Shown one piece after another: positions 1 to 5,811 of a stretch of DNA of 5,835 bases. The stretch is taken from NCBI GenBank assembly GCA_035533815.1, contig DATLTB010000042.1:1-5835 (forward strand). The letters run 5' to 3'. Position 1 is the first letter of the stretch. The number at the start of each line of letters is the position of its first letter. The notes under the pieces are model-generated. The model ran no database searches, was not told the DNA's origin, and was given only the letters and a program-made list of their open reading frames with translations. A program made the position numbers and the translations under genes. The DNA comes from JANWKA01 sp035533815. GTDB taxonomy: Bacteria > Bacteroidota > Bacteroidia > Chitinophagales > Chitinophagaceae.

Positions 1-109
1 AATTAAGAACCAAAAACATACTATTTAAATTATTTAAATATGAATAAATCTTTAATGTCAATTAGTACAGAAGTTGCATTTGTGACTTGAATCCGCCTTA
101 CTATTTCAG
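1..109. other. AT-rich noncoding segment downstream of tRNA-Arg
   Basis: No open reading frame with recognisable protein features crosses this stretch. It is far richer in A and T than the rest of the window, especially over positions 1-60. It lies on the 3' side of the minus-strand tRNA, so it is where that transcript ends, but I see no GC-rich hairpin followed by a T run and cannot call an intrinsic terminator. The left edge of the window cuts it, so a gene could begin or end just outside. Confidence 0.6.
22..39. repeat. Two tandem copies of a 9-bp AT-only repeat
   Basis: The unit TATTTAAAT occurs twice with no gap, at 22-30 and 31-39. Each unit contains the palindrome ATTTAAAT. The repeat lies about 70 bp beyond the 3' end of the tRNA gene. 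Its meaning is unknown: it may be simple AT-rich spacer sequence, or a binding site for an AT-preferring protein. Confidence 0.8.
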
Positions 110-183
110 TGACCCCGATTGGATTCGAACCAATGACCTACAGCTTAGAAGGCTGCCGCTCTGTCCAACTGAGCTACGGGATC
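110..183 (-). tRNA. tRNA-Arg, anticodon UCU
   Basis: Read on the minus strand, a complete 74-nt cloverleaf can be folded by eye. The 7-bp acceptor stem pairs 177-183 with 111-117 (one G-T pair). The 4-bp D stem pairs 171-174 with 158-161 around a 9-nt loop. The 5-bp anticodon stem pairs 152-156 with 140-144. The 5-bp T stem pairs 130-134 with 118-122 and its loop carries the TTCGAA core. The anticodon loop reads CTTCTAA, with the anticodon at 149-147 (TCT), so it decodes AGA and possibly AGG as arginine. The discriminator base is A (position 110). The next bases are not CCA, so the 3' CCA must be added by tRNA nucleotidyltransferase. The gene stands alone, with no second tRNA nearby. Confidence 0.96.
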
Positions 184-267
184 CTGTTGGCTGTTTCCGG
201 TAAAAACCCATTCCTCCCTGGACATCCTGGTCCGGCCAATTCACTCCCTTGCAGTAAATGAGGCTTG

Positions 268-275
268 CAAAAGTA
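268..275 (-). promoter_or_regulatory. Candidate Bacteroidota -7 element for tRNA-Arg
   Basis: On the minus strand this octamer reads TACTTTTG, an exact match to TAnnTTTG, the -7 consensus of the primary sigma factor in Bacteroidota. The expected -33 TTTG would fall near 293-298; the minus strand there has only a partial match (TTTATG). Transcription would start near 260 and give a leader of about 75 nt ahead of the tRNA. The element faces the candidate ung promoter and overlaps its upstream region. Confidence 0.5.
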
Positions 276-292
276 AGAAAAATTAGTTTCCA

Positions 293-300
293 TAAATTTG
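293..300 (+). promoter_or_regulatory. Candidate Bacteroidota -7 element for ung-plsC
   Basis: The octamer TAAATTTG matches TAnnTTTG exactly. A TTG at 265-267 could act as the -33 element, although the spacing is a few bases longer than usual. Transcription would start near 305, so the 5' untranslated leader before the ung ATG at 317 would be only about 12 nt. A GAGG at 300-303 sits 13 bases before the ATG and may lie outside the transcript, so it is weak evidence for a Shine-Dalgarno site. Confidence 0.5.
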
Positions 301-316
301 AGGAAAGATCACACTG

Positions 317-988
317 ATGGATGTTCAAATAGAGTCAGGCTGGAAAGAGGTGTTGAAGGATCAGTTCCAGATGCCTTATTTTGAACAGATTGTATTTTTT
401 TTGAAACAGGAAAAGCTTGGCGGTAAAACAATTTACCCCCCTGGTTCCCTAATTTTCAATGCAATCGCCAAGACTCCCTTTCATCGGGTCAAAGCAGTTA
501 TCCTGGGTCAGGATCCCTATCATGGACAGGGGCAGGCACAGGGTCTTTGTTTTTCAGTGCCTGAAGGAAAAACTCCCCCACCCTCGTTGGTGAACATATT
601 CAAGGAGCTCCACTCCGACCTGGGAATTTCCATCCCCTCATCCGGTAACCTGGAAAAATGGGCCGATCAGGGGGTATTATTGCTGAATGCCATGCTGACG
701 GTCCGGAGCGGGGAGCCTGCTTCTCATAGCCGGATTGGTTGGGAGAGCTTCACCGATGAAGTGATACGGATCATCTCGGAAAAGAAATCCAATGTGGTCT
801 TCCTGCTTTGGGGGAATTTCGCACAACAGAAGCAATCCCTCATAGATGAAACCAGACATCATGTGCTGAAAGCAGCGCATCCTTCCCCTTTCTCCGCTGA
901 CAGGGGATTTTTCGGCTGCAGACATTTTTCCAAAACCAATGACTTGCTCCTGGCTGATGGACAAAACCCTATAGATTGGCGGTTGTAA
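317..988 (+). CDS. ung: Uracil-DNA glycosylase, family 1 (UNG)
   Basis: This cytoplasmic base-excision repair enzyme removes uracil from DNA that arose by cytosine deamination or dUTP misincorporation. At 223 residues it has the normal family length. All family-1 motifs are present: the water-activating GQDPYH at 64-69 with catalytic Asp66; the uracil-stacking Phe at 79 in the CFSV segment; the proline-rich PPPS at 87-90 that compresses the DNA backbone; LLLN at 121-124 with the uracil-reading Asn124; and the minor-groove loop HPSPFSA at 188-194 with catalytic His188. These match the spacing of the E. coli enzyme (Asp64, Asn123, His187). The ATG at 317 gives the expected N-terminus. The stop TAA is followed in frame by TAG at 1004, and plsC begins 36 bp downstream on the same strand, so the two are probably cotranscribed. 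Nothing suggests damage or transfer. Confidence 0.97.
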   Translation: MDVQIESGWKEVLKDQFQMPYFEQIVFFLKQEKLGGKTIYPPGSLIFNAIAKTPFHRVKAVILGQDPYHGQGQAQGLCFSVPEGKTPPPSLVNIFKELHSDLGISIPSSGNLEKWADQGVLLLNAMLTVRSGEPASHSRIGWESFTDEVIRIISEKKSNVVFLLWGNFAQQKQSLIDETRHHVLKAAHPSPFSADRGFFGCRHFSKTNDLLLADGQNPIDWRL

Positions 989-1024
989 CCGGCAGCCTTA
1001 ACTTAGCAGAAATTTCCGAAGCCA

Positions 1025-1780
1025 ATGAAATGGATTAAATCGGTATTTGGCCGCTTGTTTGCCCTGTATGCCCTGGTATTGTTCATCCTCACCTTGGTCG
1101 TGATCATCATTCCCGTATGGTTTTCCACCTTTATCCGGGATGAATACAAGCGCACGAGCATCATTATGGCTGAACTACGCATCTGGATGGCTGTTTATCT
1201 GCGGCTGATCTGCTGCCCGGTTAAGCAGAAGGGACTTCAGCATTTCAAATCCGGGCAAAACTACGTGGTCGTTTTCAATCATAACTCGCTGATGGATGTA
1301 CCGGTATCTACAACGGGAATACCCGGACCCAACAAGACCCTCGCCAAGGTTGAGATTGCCCGTGTACCAGTGTTTGGCACCATATATAAAGCGGGCTCTG
1401 TGCTGGTGGACCGCTCCAGTGAACAAAGCAGACGGAGCAGTTTGGAAAAAATGAAAATGGTGCTTGAACAAGGTATGCACCTGGCCCTTTATCCGGAAGG
1501 CACCAGGAACAAATCCAACAAACCACTTAAATCTTTTTATGAAGGAGCTTTCAGTGTGGCCATTGCTGCCCAAAAACCTGTCATTCCTGCCCTGATATTC
1601 TCCACCAGATCCATTCTCCCCCCCGATAAACCCTTTTATGCATGGCCCCATTCTATCGGGCTTCATTTTCTGGAACCCGTCGGGACCGGGGGCCTGACCC
1701 AACGGGATGTGCCCATGCTGAAAGAAAAGATCTTCGGGATCATGTCGGATTATTATTCCCAACATGCTCCAGTCAAATGA
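1025..1780 (+). CDS. plsC: 1-acyl-sn-glycerol-3-phosphate acyltransferase (PlsC family)
   Basis: This membrane enzyme of the LPLAT/PlsC superfamily is expected to transfer an acyl chain to the 2-position of lysophosphatidic acid, giving phosphatidic acid for phospholipid synthesis at the inner membrane. Of its 251 residues, about 12-34 form one strongly hydrophobic membrane segment. The catalytic HX4D motif is NHNSLMD with His86 and Asp91. Motif II is GSVLVDR at 124-130. The phosphate-binding motif III is YPEGTR at 156-161. Motif IV is KPVIPA at 184-189. The ATG at 1025 is the first start after an in-frame TAG at 1004, and no Shine-Dalgarno sequence is visible, as is usual in Bacteroidota. 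It follows ung by 36 bp and ends 2 bp from the stop of the convergent lptD. Related acyltransferases acting on ornithine or glycine lipids share these motifs, so the exact acceptor is inferred from the family. Confidence 0.9.
   Translation: MKWIKSVFGRLFALYALVLFILTLVVIIIPVWFSTFIRDEYKRTSIIMAELRIWMAVYLRLICCPVKQKGLQHFKSGQNYVVVFNHNSLMDVPVSTTGIPGPNKTLAKVEIARVPVFGTIYKAGSVLVDRSSEQSRRSSLEKMKMVLEQGMHLALYPEGTRNKSNKPLKSFYEGAFSVAIAAQKPVIPALIFSTRSILPPDKPFYAWPHSIGLHFLEPVGTGGLTQRDVPMLKEKIFGIMSDYYSQHAPVK
1622..1660. repeat. Inverted repeat inside plsC
   Basis: CCCGATA at 1622-1628 is matched by its exact reverse complement TATCGGG at 1654-1660. The arms are 7 bp and the intervening loop is 25 nt. It lies within the coding region with no T run after it, so it is not a terminator and is probably chance. 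Confidence 0.5.
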
Positions 1781-1782
1781 TT

Positions 1783-4467
1783 TCAGAATACATTATAGAA
1801 CTGCCTGGTCCTGCTGAAACGCAGATCCTGAAGTACTCCTGCAGTAGGACTGATAGTGATGCTGAAGGATCGGTAGAACCCAAGGGGAATCACACTGATA
1901 TTCATGCGCCAGCAATGCAGGTCCCGGGTAATGTTAAGGGTAGTATACGTGAGTTTGAAATGCAGAAAATCAAAGCCACTGGTCACCGTGATTTTCCATT
2001 TTGGGGTCAGGTTGAAACTCCCGTCGAAGTTAAGGGACTGGGAATAAATCGTCGTATCCCGCCTGTAGTCGGCCGTCCTTGCCTTATTGAAATTCAGGCT
2101 ATAGCTAAGGTTGACCTGCCAGGGTATACTGAAATCCACATTCTGGCCGGGAACCTGCCGGGCATTTTCCAGGGACTGCTGCTGGGCTTCCACGGTGCCG
2201 GCTTCCGGTGGTTTAGTGGCCTGCTTATTCGTTCCGGATTTGGTTTTGGACTGAAATGAGGTGCTTAATGATATCGATGCTCCGATCAGGCTGCCAATAC
2301 TAATTTTTCCGGCCTGCCAGACATATTTATTGATATCATTTCCCAGGGTATCCCGCTCATATGGATCAATATTTCCGGTTCCGGAAATGTTCACCTTGTC
2401 AAACAGCATGGTCCTGGCATAAGCACTCAGGTGGGAAAGCTTAAAACTGTCTGCTACCATATTATAGGACCCGTTAATCCCAAATCCATCCAGCAGCTTC
2501 ACCTTTTTGGTATGGGTAGCGGTATCTTTTTTGGAAAATACTTTCATTTCCAGGTTATTATCTATCCCGAAACTCAATCCCGCAAACCGGCCCTGAGAAA
2601 ATGACCCGAAAGGACTGTTCTGAAAAGTGCTGAACCATTGTGGTTTATAGACTTTCGACGTATCCACTGTGGCCAGGTAATAATAGGCTTTCTGTAGATC
2701 AGGGGTATAATTGAAGCTCAGGGAAGGCCGGATGACATGCCGGATGGCCTCCAGTTTGGAATGTGGGAATACGAACATGCCGTACAGGGCTGTTGACAAT
2801 GAAATTCCGGTGTTGACGTACCGGTCATCAAAGAAACCCCTACGGTATGAGGTATCCAGTTTATTCAGTCTGGGATCCAGGGAAAGGAAAGTTTCCCTGG
2901 AGAACCACCTTTCCTCATAACTTATACCCGGTGATATGGTCAGATATTTAAAGGCGGGAAGGGTAAGGGTAATGGGTATATTATGTTGAATGCCCGTCTG
3001 GAATTGGTTAAAGAATCCAGGCTTCAGCAAGGTGGAATCATAAAACTGGATGGTGTTCTCTTCATCCATGTTATAGCCTAATCCTATTTTATCATACCAT
3101 TTTGGTGTACCGGACATATGCTTGGGCTGGAAGGGGTAAATGGTATTCATGTTCAGGGTCATTTCCGGTAAATCGATATTGACGATCCTGGTTGTGGTAT
3201 TCTGAGAATGGCTGGCACTCAGGGTAAAGCTGAAGGGAGAATTCTGCCAGACTTTTGAAAAATTGATGGAAGAGTTCAGGGTATTGTTCAGGCGTTGTGC
3301 CGGATCAATGGTATTGAACTGGTTATAGGTTGAGGTCCCGAAGTTCACACTGGCCGAAAAACTTACTCCCGGTCTCACTTTGGAATCCAGGGAATGCGCC
3401 CAGGTGACATGGAAATCCCTGGACCTTAAAAAATCCGGCGTCTGGGGGTCACCGATCCGGGTTGTGGCAATCGTCAGGTCAAAGTTACCCGCATACCGGT
3501 ACCGTTTCCGGTAGGTCGGATTGATGTCCAGGGACCAGCTGCCGTAGGAATACACATCACTGCGCAGGGTCATATCGAAATATTGTCCCAGTCCCAGATA
3601 ATAACCTCCACCTTCCAGGCCAAGCCCCTTGGATACATTCACTGTATAAGTAGGCGGAATGATACCCGAACGTTGTCCTTTAGTGATCGGGAAAATAAAA
3701 AAAGGCAGGTATAAAGGGGTAGGCACTCCTTCAATTTCCAGCTGTGCGCCGGTCGCCACGATCAGTTTTCCGGCAATTACTTTTACCCTATTGACCTTTA
3801 TCGCATAATGGGGAGTATCCAGGTCGCAGGTGGTATACCAGCCCTTATAACCGAAAATGGTATTCTTGTCTATAATCTTGGATTTATCAGTATGCAGGAA
3901 TCCTTGGCCCTGCTGGGAGGTCGTGTTATAGGTAATACCCTTACGGGTCTTAAAGGCATATTTCAGGCTATCCATTCCGAAGGTTTGGTTCCCTTCCTTG
4001 AAAACCGGACGGCCAATCTTTTTACCTCCCGTATCCAAAGTATAGCTTGCCGACACCACAGAAGTGGATTGGTTGAGTGCTATTTTGGACGCCTTGAGAT
4101 CATCCGTCCCATAAACTACATGGGCATTTCCATACAGGTAAGTCATGCGCTGGGGCACATTCAATACAATGGAATCAGTGGCTGTGTATTTTACCGGGGC
4201 ATTCAGAGAGCCTGGAGCCATTCGCACGGAAACCGTATCCACATGACCCGTGGTATCCACACTCAGGGTATCGATATATATATTTGGGGGGATTACCCGT
4301 TTAATGGGGGTGGTATCAGCCGGGGTACTCCTGGGAGCCTTGATGCGGGCAGGAACCTGGCTTTCCCGCGGACTTCCGCAAGCAGCAAAAAAGACCAGGA
4401 CAAAGACCGGAATGAACAACAGCCGTTGAAAAATATATTTTAAGCTATTTTTGCAGTTAAATTCCAT
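1783..4467 (-). CDS. lptD: LPS-assembly protein LptD, Bacteroidota type
   Basis: This outer-membrane beta-barrel, expected to act with an LptE partner, receives LPS from the periplasmic Lpt bridge and places it in the outer leaflet. The 894-residue product starts with a hydrophobic signal segment (about 12-29) ending in FAAC at Cys30. Next come a Thr/Pro-rich linker (about 35-90), an OstA/LptA-like beta-jellyroll (about 95-240), and a long alternating beta-barrel to the C-terminal Phe894. The junction motif at 255-274 (PFF-FP, then RSG and a proline pair) matches the segment joining jellyroll and barrel in E. coli LptD. Only four cysteines occur: 5, 30, 214 and 852. Cys214 (YTTC) and Cys852 (LHCW) align by eye with E. 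coli Cys173 and the Cys724-Cys725 pair. Residues about 738-780 form a polar, Gln/Lys-rich loop. The gene is divergent from the amidase and convergent with plsC. No Shine-Dalgarno site is seen. Confidence 0.92.
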   Translation of the reverse strand: MEFNCKNSLKYIFQRLLFIPVFVLVFFAACGSPRESQVPARIKAPRSTPADTTPIKRVIPPNIYIDTLSVDTTGHVDTVSVRMAPGSLNAPVKYTATDSIVLNVPQRMTYLYGNAHVVYGTDDLKASKIALNQSTSVVSASYTLDTGGKKIGRPVFKEGNQTFGMDSLKYAFKTRKGITYNTTSQQGQGFLHTDKSKIIDKNTIFGYKGWYTTCDLDTPHYAIKVNRVKVIAGKLIVATGAQLEIEGVPTPLYLPFFIFPITKGQRSGIIPPTYTVNVSKGLGLEGGGYYLGLGQYFDMTLRSDVYSYGSWSLDINPTYRKRYRYAGNFDLTIATTRIGDPQTPDFLRSRDFHVTWAHSLDSKVRPGVSFSASVNFGTSTYNQFNTIDPAQRLNNTLNSSINFSKVWQNSPFSFTLSASHSQNTTTRIVNIDLPEMTLNMNTIYPFQPKHMSGTPKWYDKIGLGYNMDEENTIQFYDSTLLKPGFFNQFQTGIQHNIPITLTLPAFKYLTISPGISYEERWFSRETFLSLDPRLNKLDTSYRRGFFDDRYVNTGISLSTALYGMFVFPHSKLEAIRHVIRPSLSFNYTPDLQKAYYYLATVDTSKVYKPQWFSTFQNSPFGSFSQGRFAGLSFGIDNNLEMKVFSKKDTATHTKKVKLLDGFGINGSYNMVADSFKLSHLSAYARTMLFDKVNISGTGNIDPYERDTLGNDINKYVWQAGKISIGSLIGASISLSTSFQSKTKSGTNKQATKPPEAGTVEAQQQSLENARQVPGQNVDFSIPWQVNLSYSLNFNKARTADYRRDTTIYSQSLNFDGSFNLTPKWKITVTSGFDFLHFKLTYTTLNITRDLHCWRMNISVIPLGFYRSFSITISPTAGVLQDLRFSRTRQFYNVF
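2371..2388. repeat. Perfect 8-bp inverted repeat within lptD
   Basis: ATTTCCGG at 2371-2378 and CCGGAAAT at 2381-2388 are exact reverse complements separated by 2 bp. The segment encodes LptD residues 694-699 (ISGTGN). The near-palindrome of the amino-acid run makes a coding coincidence likely, and the 2-nt spacer makes it a cruciform or protein-site shape rather than a good RNA hairpin. Confidence 0.75.
2876..2901. repeat. Perfect 10-bp inverted repeat (hairpin) within lptD
   Basis: TCCAGGGAAA at 2876-2885 and TTTCCCTGGA at 2892-2901 are exact reverse complements around a 6-nt spacer, so either strand could form a 10-bp hairpin with a hexaloop. It is the strongest stem I found in the window. 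It covers LptD residues 523-531 (SRETFLSLD). No T run follows on either strand, so it is not an intrinsic terminator. It could slow ribosomes or be accidental. Confidence 0.85.
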
Positions 4468-4536
4468 ATCTACAGCGGGTAAATTTAGCGGTTTATACCC
4501 TATTGCCGATGTTTACCTAAACCAAACCATATCAAC
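4468..4536. promoter_or_regulatory. Shared divergent upstream region of lptD and the amidase gene
   Basis: These 69 bp are the only intergenic space between two divergent envelope genes and probably hold promoters for both. The palindrome TAAATTTA at 4480-4487 is a 7-of-8 match to TAnnTTTG on each strand, so it is a candidate -7 element for either gene, but well-spaced -33 TTTG elements are not evident. For the amidase, a TTTG at 4450-4453 lies upstream with a longer than usual gap. GGGTA at 4477-4481 and TACCC at 4496-4500 form a 5-bp inverted repeat flanking this element, which could be an operator or chance. Neither start codon has a clear Shine-Dalgarno sequence. Confidence 0.4.
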
Positions 4537-5811
4537 ATGACCTGCAAAAACCAATTTCTGTCTATTGCGTTAATGATTCTGCTGCTTTCCTTCCGGCCAT
4601 TTCATGCACGGACTGGGTCCCCTTCCTTCGGGCATAAATTTGTGGTATGCATTGATCCGGGTCACGGTGGCCACGATTTCGGAGCCAGGGGGAATTTTTC
4701 CTATGAAAAAAATATTACCCTGTCTATTGCGTTAAAACTCGGAAAGTTCCTGGAAGAAACGCAGCCGGACATCCAGGTAGTATATACCCGAACCACGGAT
4801 GTATTCATTCCCCTGTATGAAAGATCGGCTATCTCTAACCAGGCCAAGGCAGACCTTTTCATTTCCATCCATTGTAATTCCTCCCGGGACCGGATCATCA
4901 AAAGGCTGGTGGGACACCGGTATATTACCCGGCATGGCAAACGCAGGAGGATTCCGGTTTACCGGATCCACCGCTATCATGAAACGGATGCACAGGGAGT
5001 GGAAACTTATGTCCTTCGGCTTGGTAAGATGGAGGAAAAAACCGATGCCATTGAAAACTTCGAGGAGGGCGGAGGCGACAGTACCATTATCATTGACAGC
5101 GGGGAAAACGTAGAACAGGCGGAAAATGCTTCCATATTCCAGGAAAAAAATTACCGGGAACATTATAATGGGTACGACCCTTCCAACCCCGCCAGTTTCG
5201 TGCTGTTGCAACTGACTTCATCCGCCTATCAGCAGCAAAGCATCAATTTCGCCAATATGGTCCAACAAACCTTCCTGGCTACGGGCCGGCCCAGCAGAGA
5301 TGTGAAGCAAATGGGCCTGGTTGTCTTGGAAGGTACAGCCATGCCATCCGTGCTAATCGAGACCGGCTTTATCAATAATCCGGAGGAGGAACAATATCTC
5401 AATTCCAACAAAGGACAGCAACAAATTGTCACCTGTATCGCTTCCGCCATCGTAAAATATAAAGATGAGCTCAGCCAATGGAAACCAGGGGATAACCCGG
5501 ATTCAGCCAGTACTCCGGAATCGGCGACCGGCCCGGATAATATGGGAACCAGTTCACCCCAGGGGATTCAGGACACGATATTCAGGATCCAGTTCTTGGT
5601 CAGCAGTCAGGCAATCAAACCATCCGCTCAGCGGTTCAAAAAACTCGGGGAACCGGTCACTGTGGAAACAGATGGAATTCACTTCCGCTACCTGCTGGGG
5701 CGTTACAGTACCCGGCAAAGGGCTGACCGCCACCTGGAGGATATCCGGCTGATGGGTTTCCGGGATGCCTATGTTGTGGCTTACCAGGATGGCATCCGGG
5801 TCAGCGGTTGA
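4537..5811 (+). CDS. Secreted N-acetylmuramoyl-L-alanine amidase (Amidase_3) with C-terminal SPOR-like domain
   Basis: This zinc amidase cuts the bond between N-acetylmuramic acid and the L-alanine of the stem peptide and is expected to act in the periplasm. Of its 424 residues, about 1-24 look like a signal peptide (hydrophobic 7-19, possible cleavage after FHA). The Amidase_3 domain spans about 34-308. Its metal and catalytic residues are visible: His43 in DPGHGG, Glu57 in SYEKN, His112 in SIHCN and Glu275 in IETGFINN. A polar Pro/Ser/Thr/Asp linker (about 311-346) leads to a SPOR-like domain at about 348-424, which in other proteins binds peptidoglycan stripped of stem peptides at the division site. 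Two insertions of opposite charge (about 117-148 basic, 166-197 acidic) flank the GVETYVL strand. The gene is divergent from lptD; in Bacteroidota I would expect an MCE/MlaD gene next, beyond this window. No specific ami paralogue name can be assigned. Confidence 0.93.
   Translation: MTCKNQFLSIALMILLLSFRPFHARTGSPSFGHKFVVCIDPGHGGHDFGARGNFSYEKNITLSIALKLGKFLEETQPDIQVVYTRTTDVFIPLYERSAISNQAKADLFISIHCNSSRDRIIKRLVGHRYITRHGKRRRIPVYRIHRYHETDAQGVETYVLRLGKMEEKTDAIENFEEGGGDSTIIIDSGENVEQAENASIFQEKNYREHYNGYDPSNPASFVLLQLTSSAYQQQSINFANMVQQTFLATGRPSRDVKQMGLVVLEGTAMPSVLIETGFINNPEEEQYLNSNKGQQQIVTCIASAIVKYKDELSQWKPGDNPDSASTPESATGPDNMGTSSPQGIQDTIFRIQFLVSSQAIKPSAQRFKKLGEPVTVETDGIHFRYLLGRYSTRQRADRHLEDIRLMGFRDAYVVAYQDGIRVSG
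4558..4735 (+). repeat. Pair of exact 16-bp direct repeats in the amidase gene
   Basis: CTGTCTATTGCGTTAA occurs at 4558-4573 and again at 4720-4735. The copies are 162 bp apart, exactly 54 codons, and in the same frame both encode LSIAL (residues 8-12 in the signal peptide and 62-66 in the first catalytic helix). Recombination or slippage between them would delete 54 codons in frame, including His43 and Glu57. The identity could still be chance, given a shared Leu-Ser-Ile-Ala-Leu sequence. Confidence 0.85.

Noticed and set aside
70..100. A possible second, degenerate tRNA: the minus strand reads GGATTCAAGTC, resembling a T arm
   Set aside because: The flanking bases do not pair into a T stem and no acceptor, D or anticodon arm can be built around it.
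220..233. Short hairpin GGAC-N6-GTCC in the tRNA leader region as a possible regulatory RNA element
   Set aside because: A 4-bp stem is expected by chance and there is no conserved riboswitch or attenuator pattern around it.
1175..1765. A 196-codon minus-strand open frame inside plsC
   Set aside because: PlsC has all four acyltransferase motifs in the plus frame; the antisense frame has a His/Gly-rich composition without any family signal.
1832..1851. Imperfect palindrome centred on CTGCAG as a bidirectional terminator for plsC and lptD
   Set aside because: Only 8 of 10 positions pair, no T run follows on either strand, and it lies inside the lptD coding sequence.
1642..2259. A 205-codon plus-strand open frame spanning the end of plsC and the 3' part of lptD
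   Set aside because: It overlaps two well-supported genes, has no recognisable domain, and its sequence is the complement of conserved LptD barrel codons.
3808..4443. A 211-codon plus-strand open frame opposite the 5' part of lptD
   Set aside because: It is antisense to the conserved LptD signal, linker and jellyroll regions and shows no protein-family features of its own.
4523..4531. A minus-strand TATGGTTTG as the lptD -7 element, with TTG at 4552-4554 at the right distance
   Set aside because: It has three rather than two bases between TA and TTTG, so it does not match the consensus; kept only as a weak alternative.
4732..5211. A 159-codon minus-strand open frame inside the amidase gene
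   Set aside because: It is the complement of the catalytic domain, which carries all expected zinc and catalytic residues on the plus strand.
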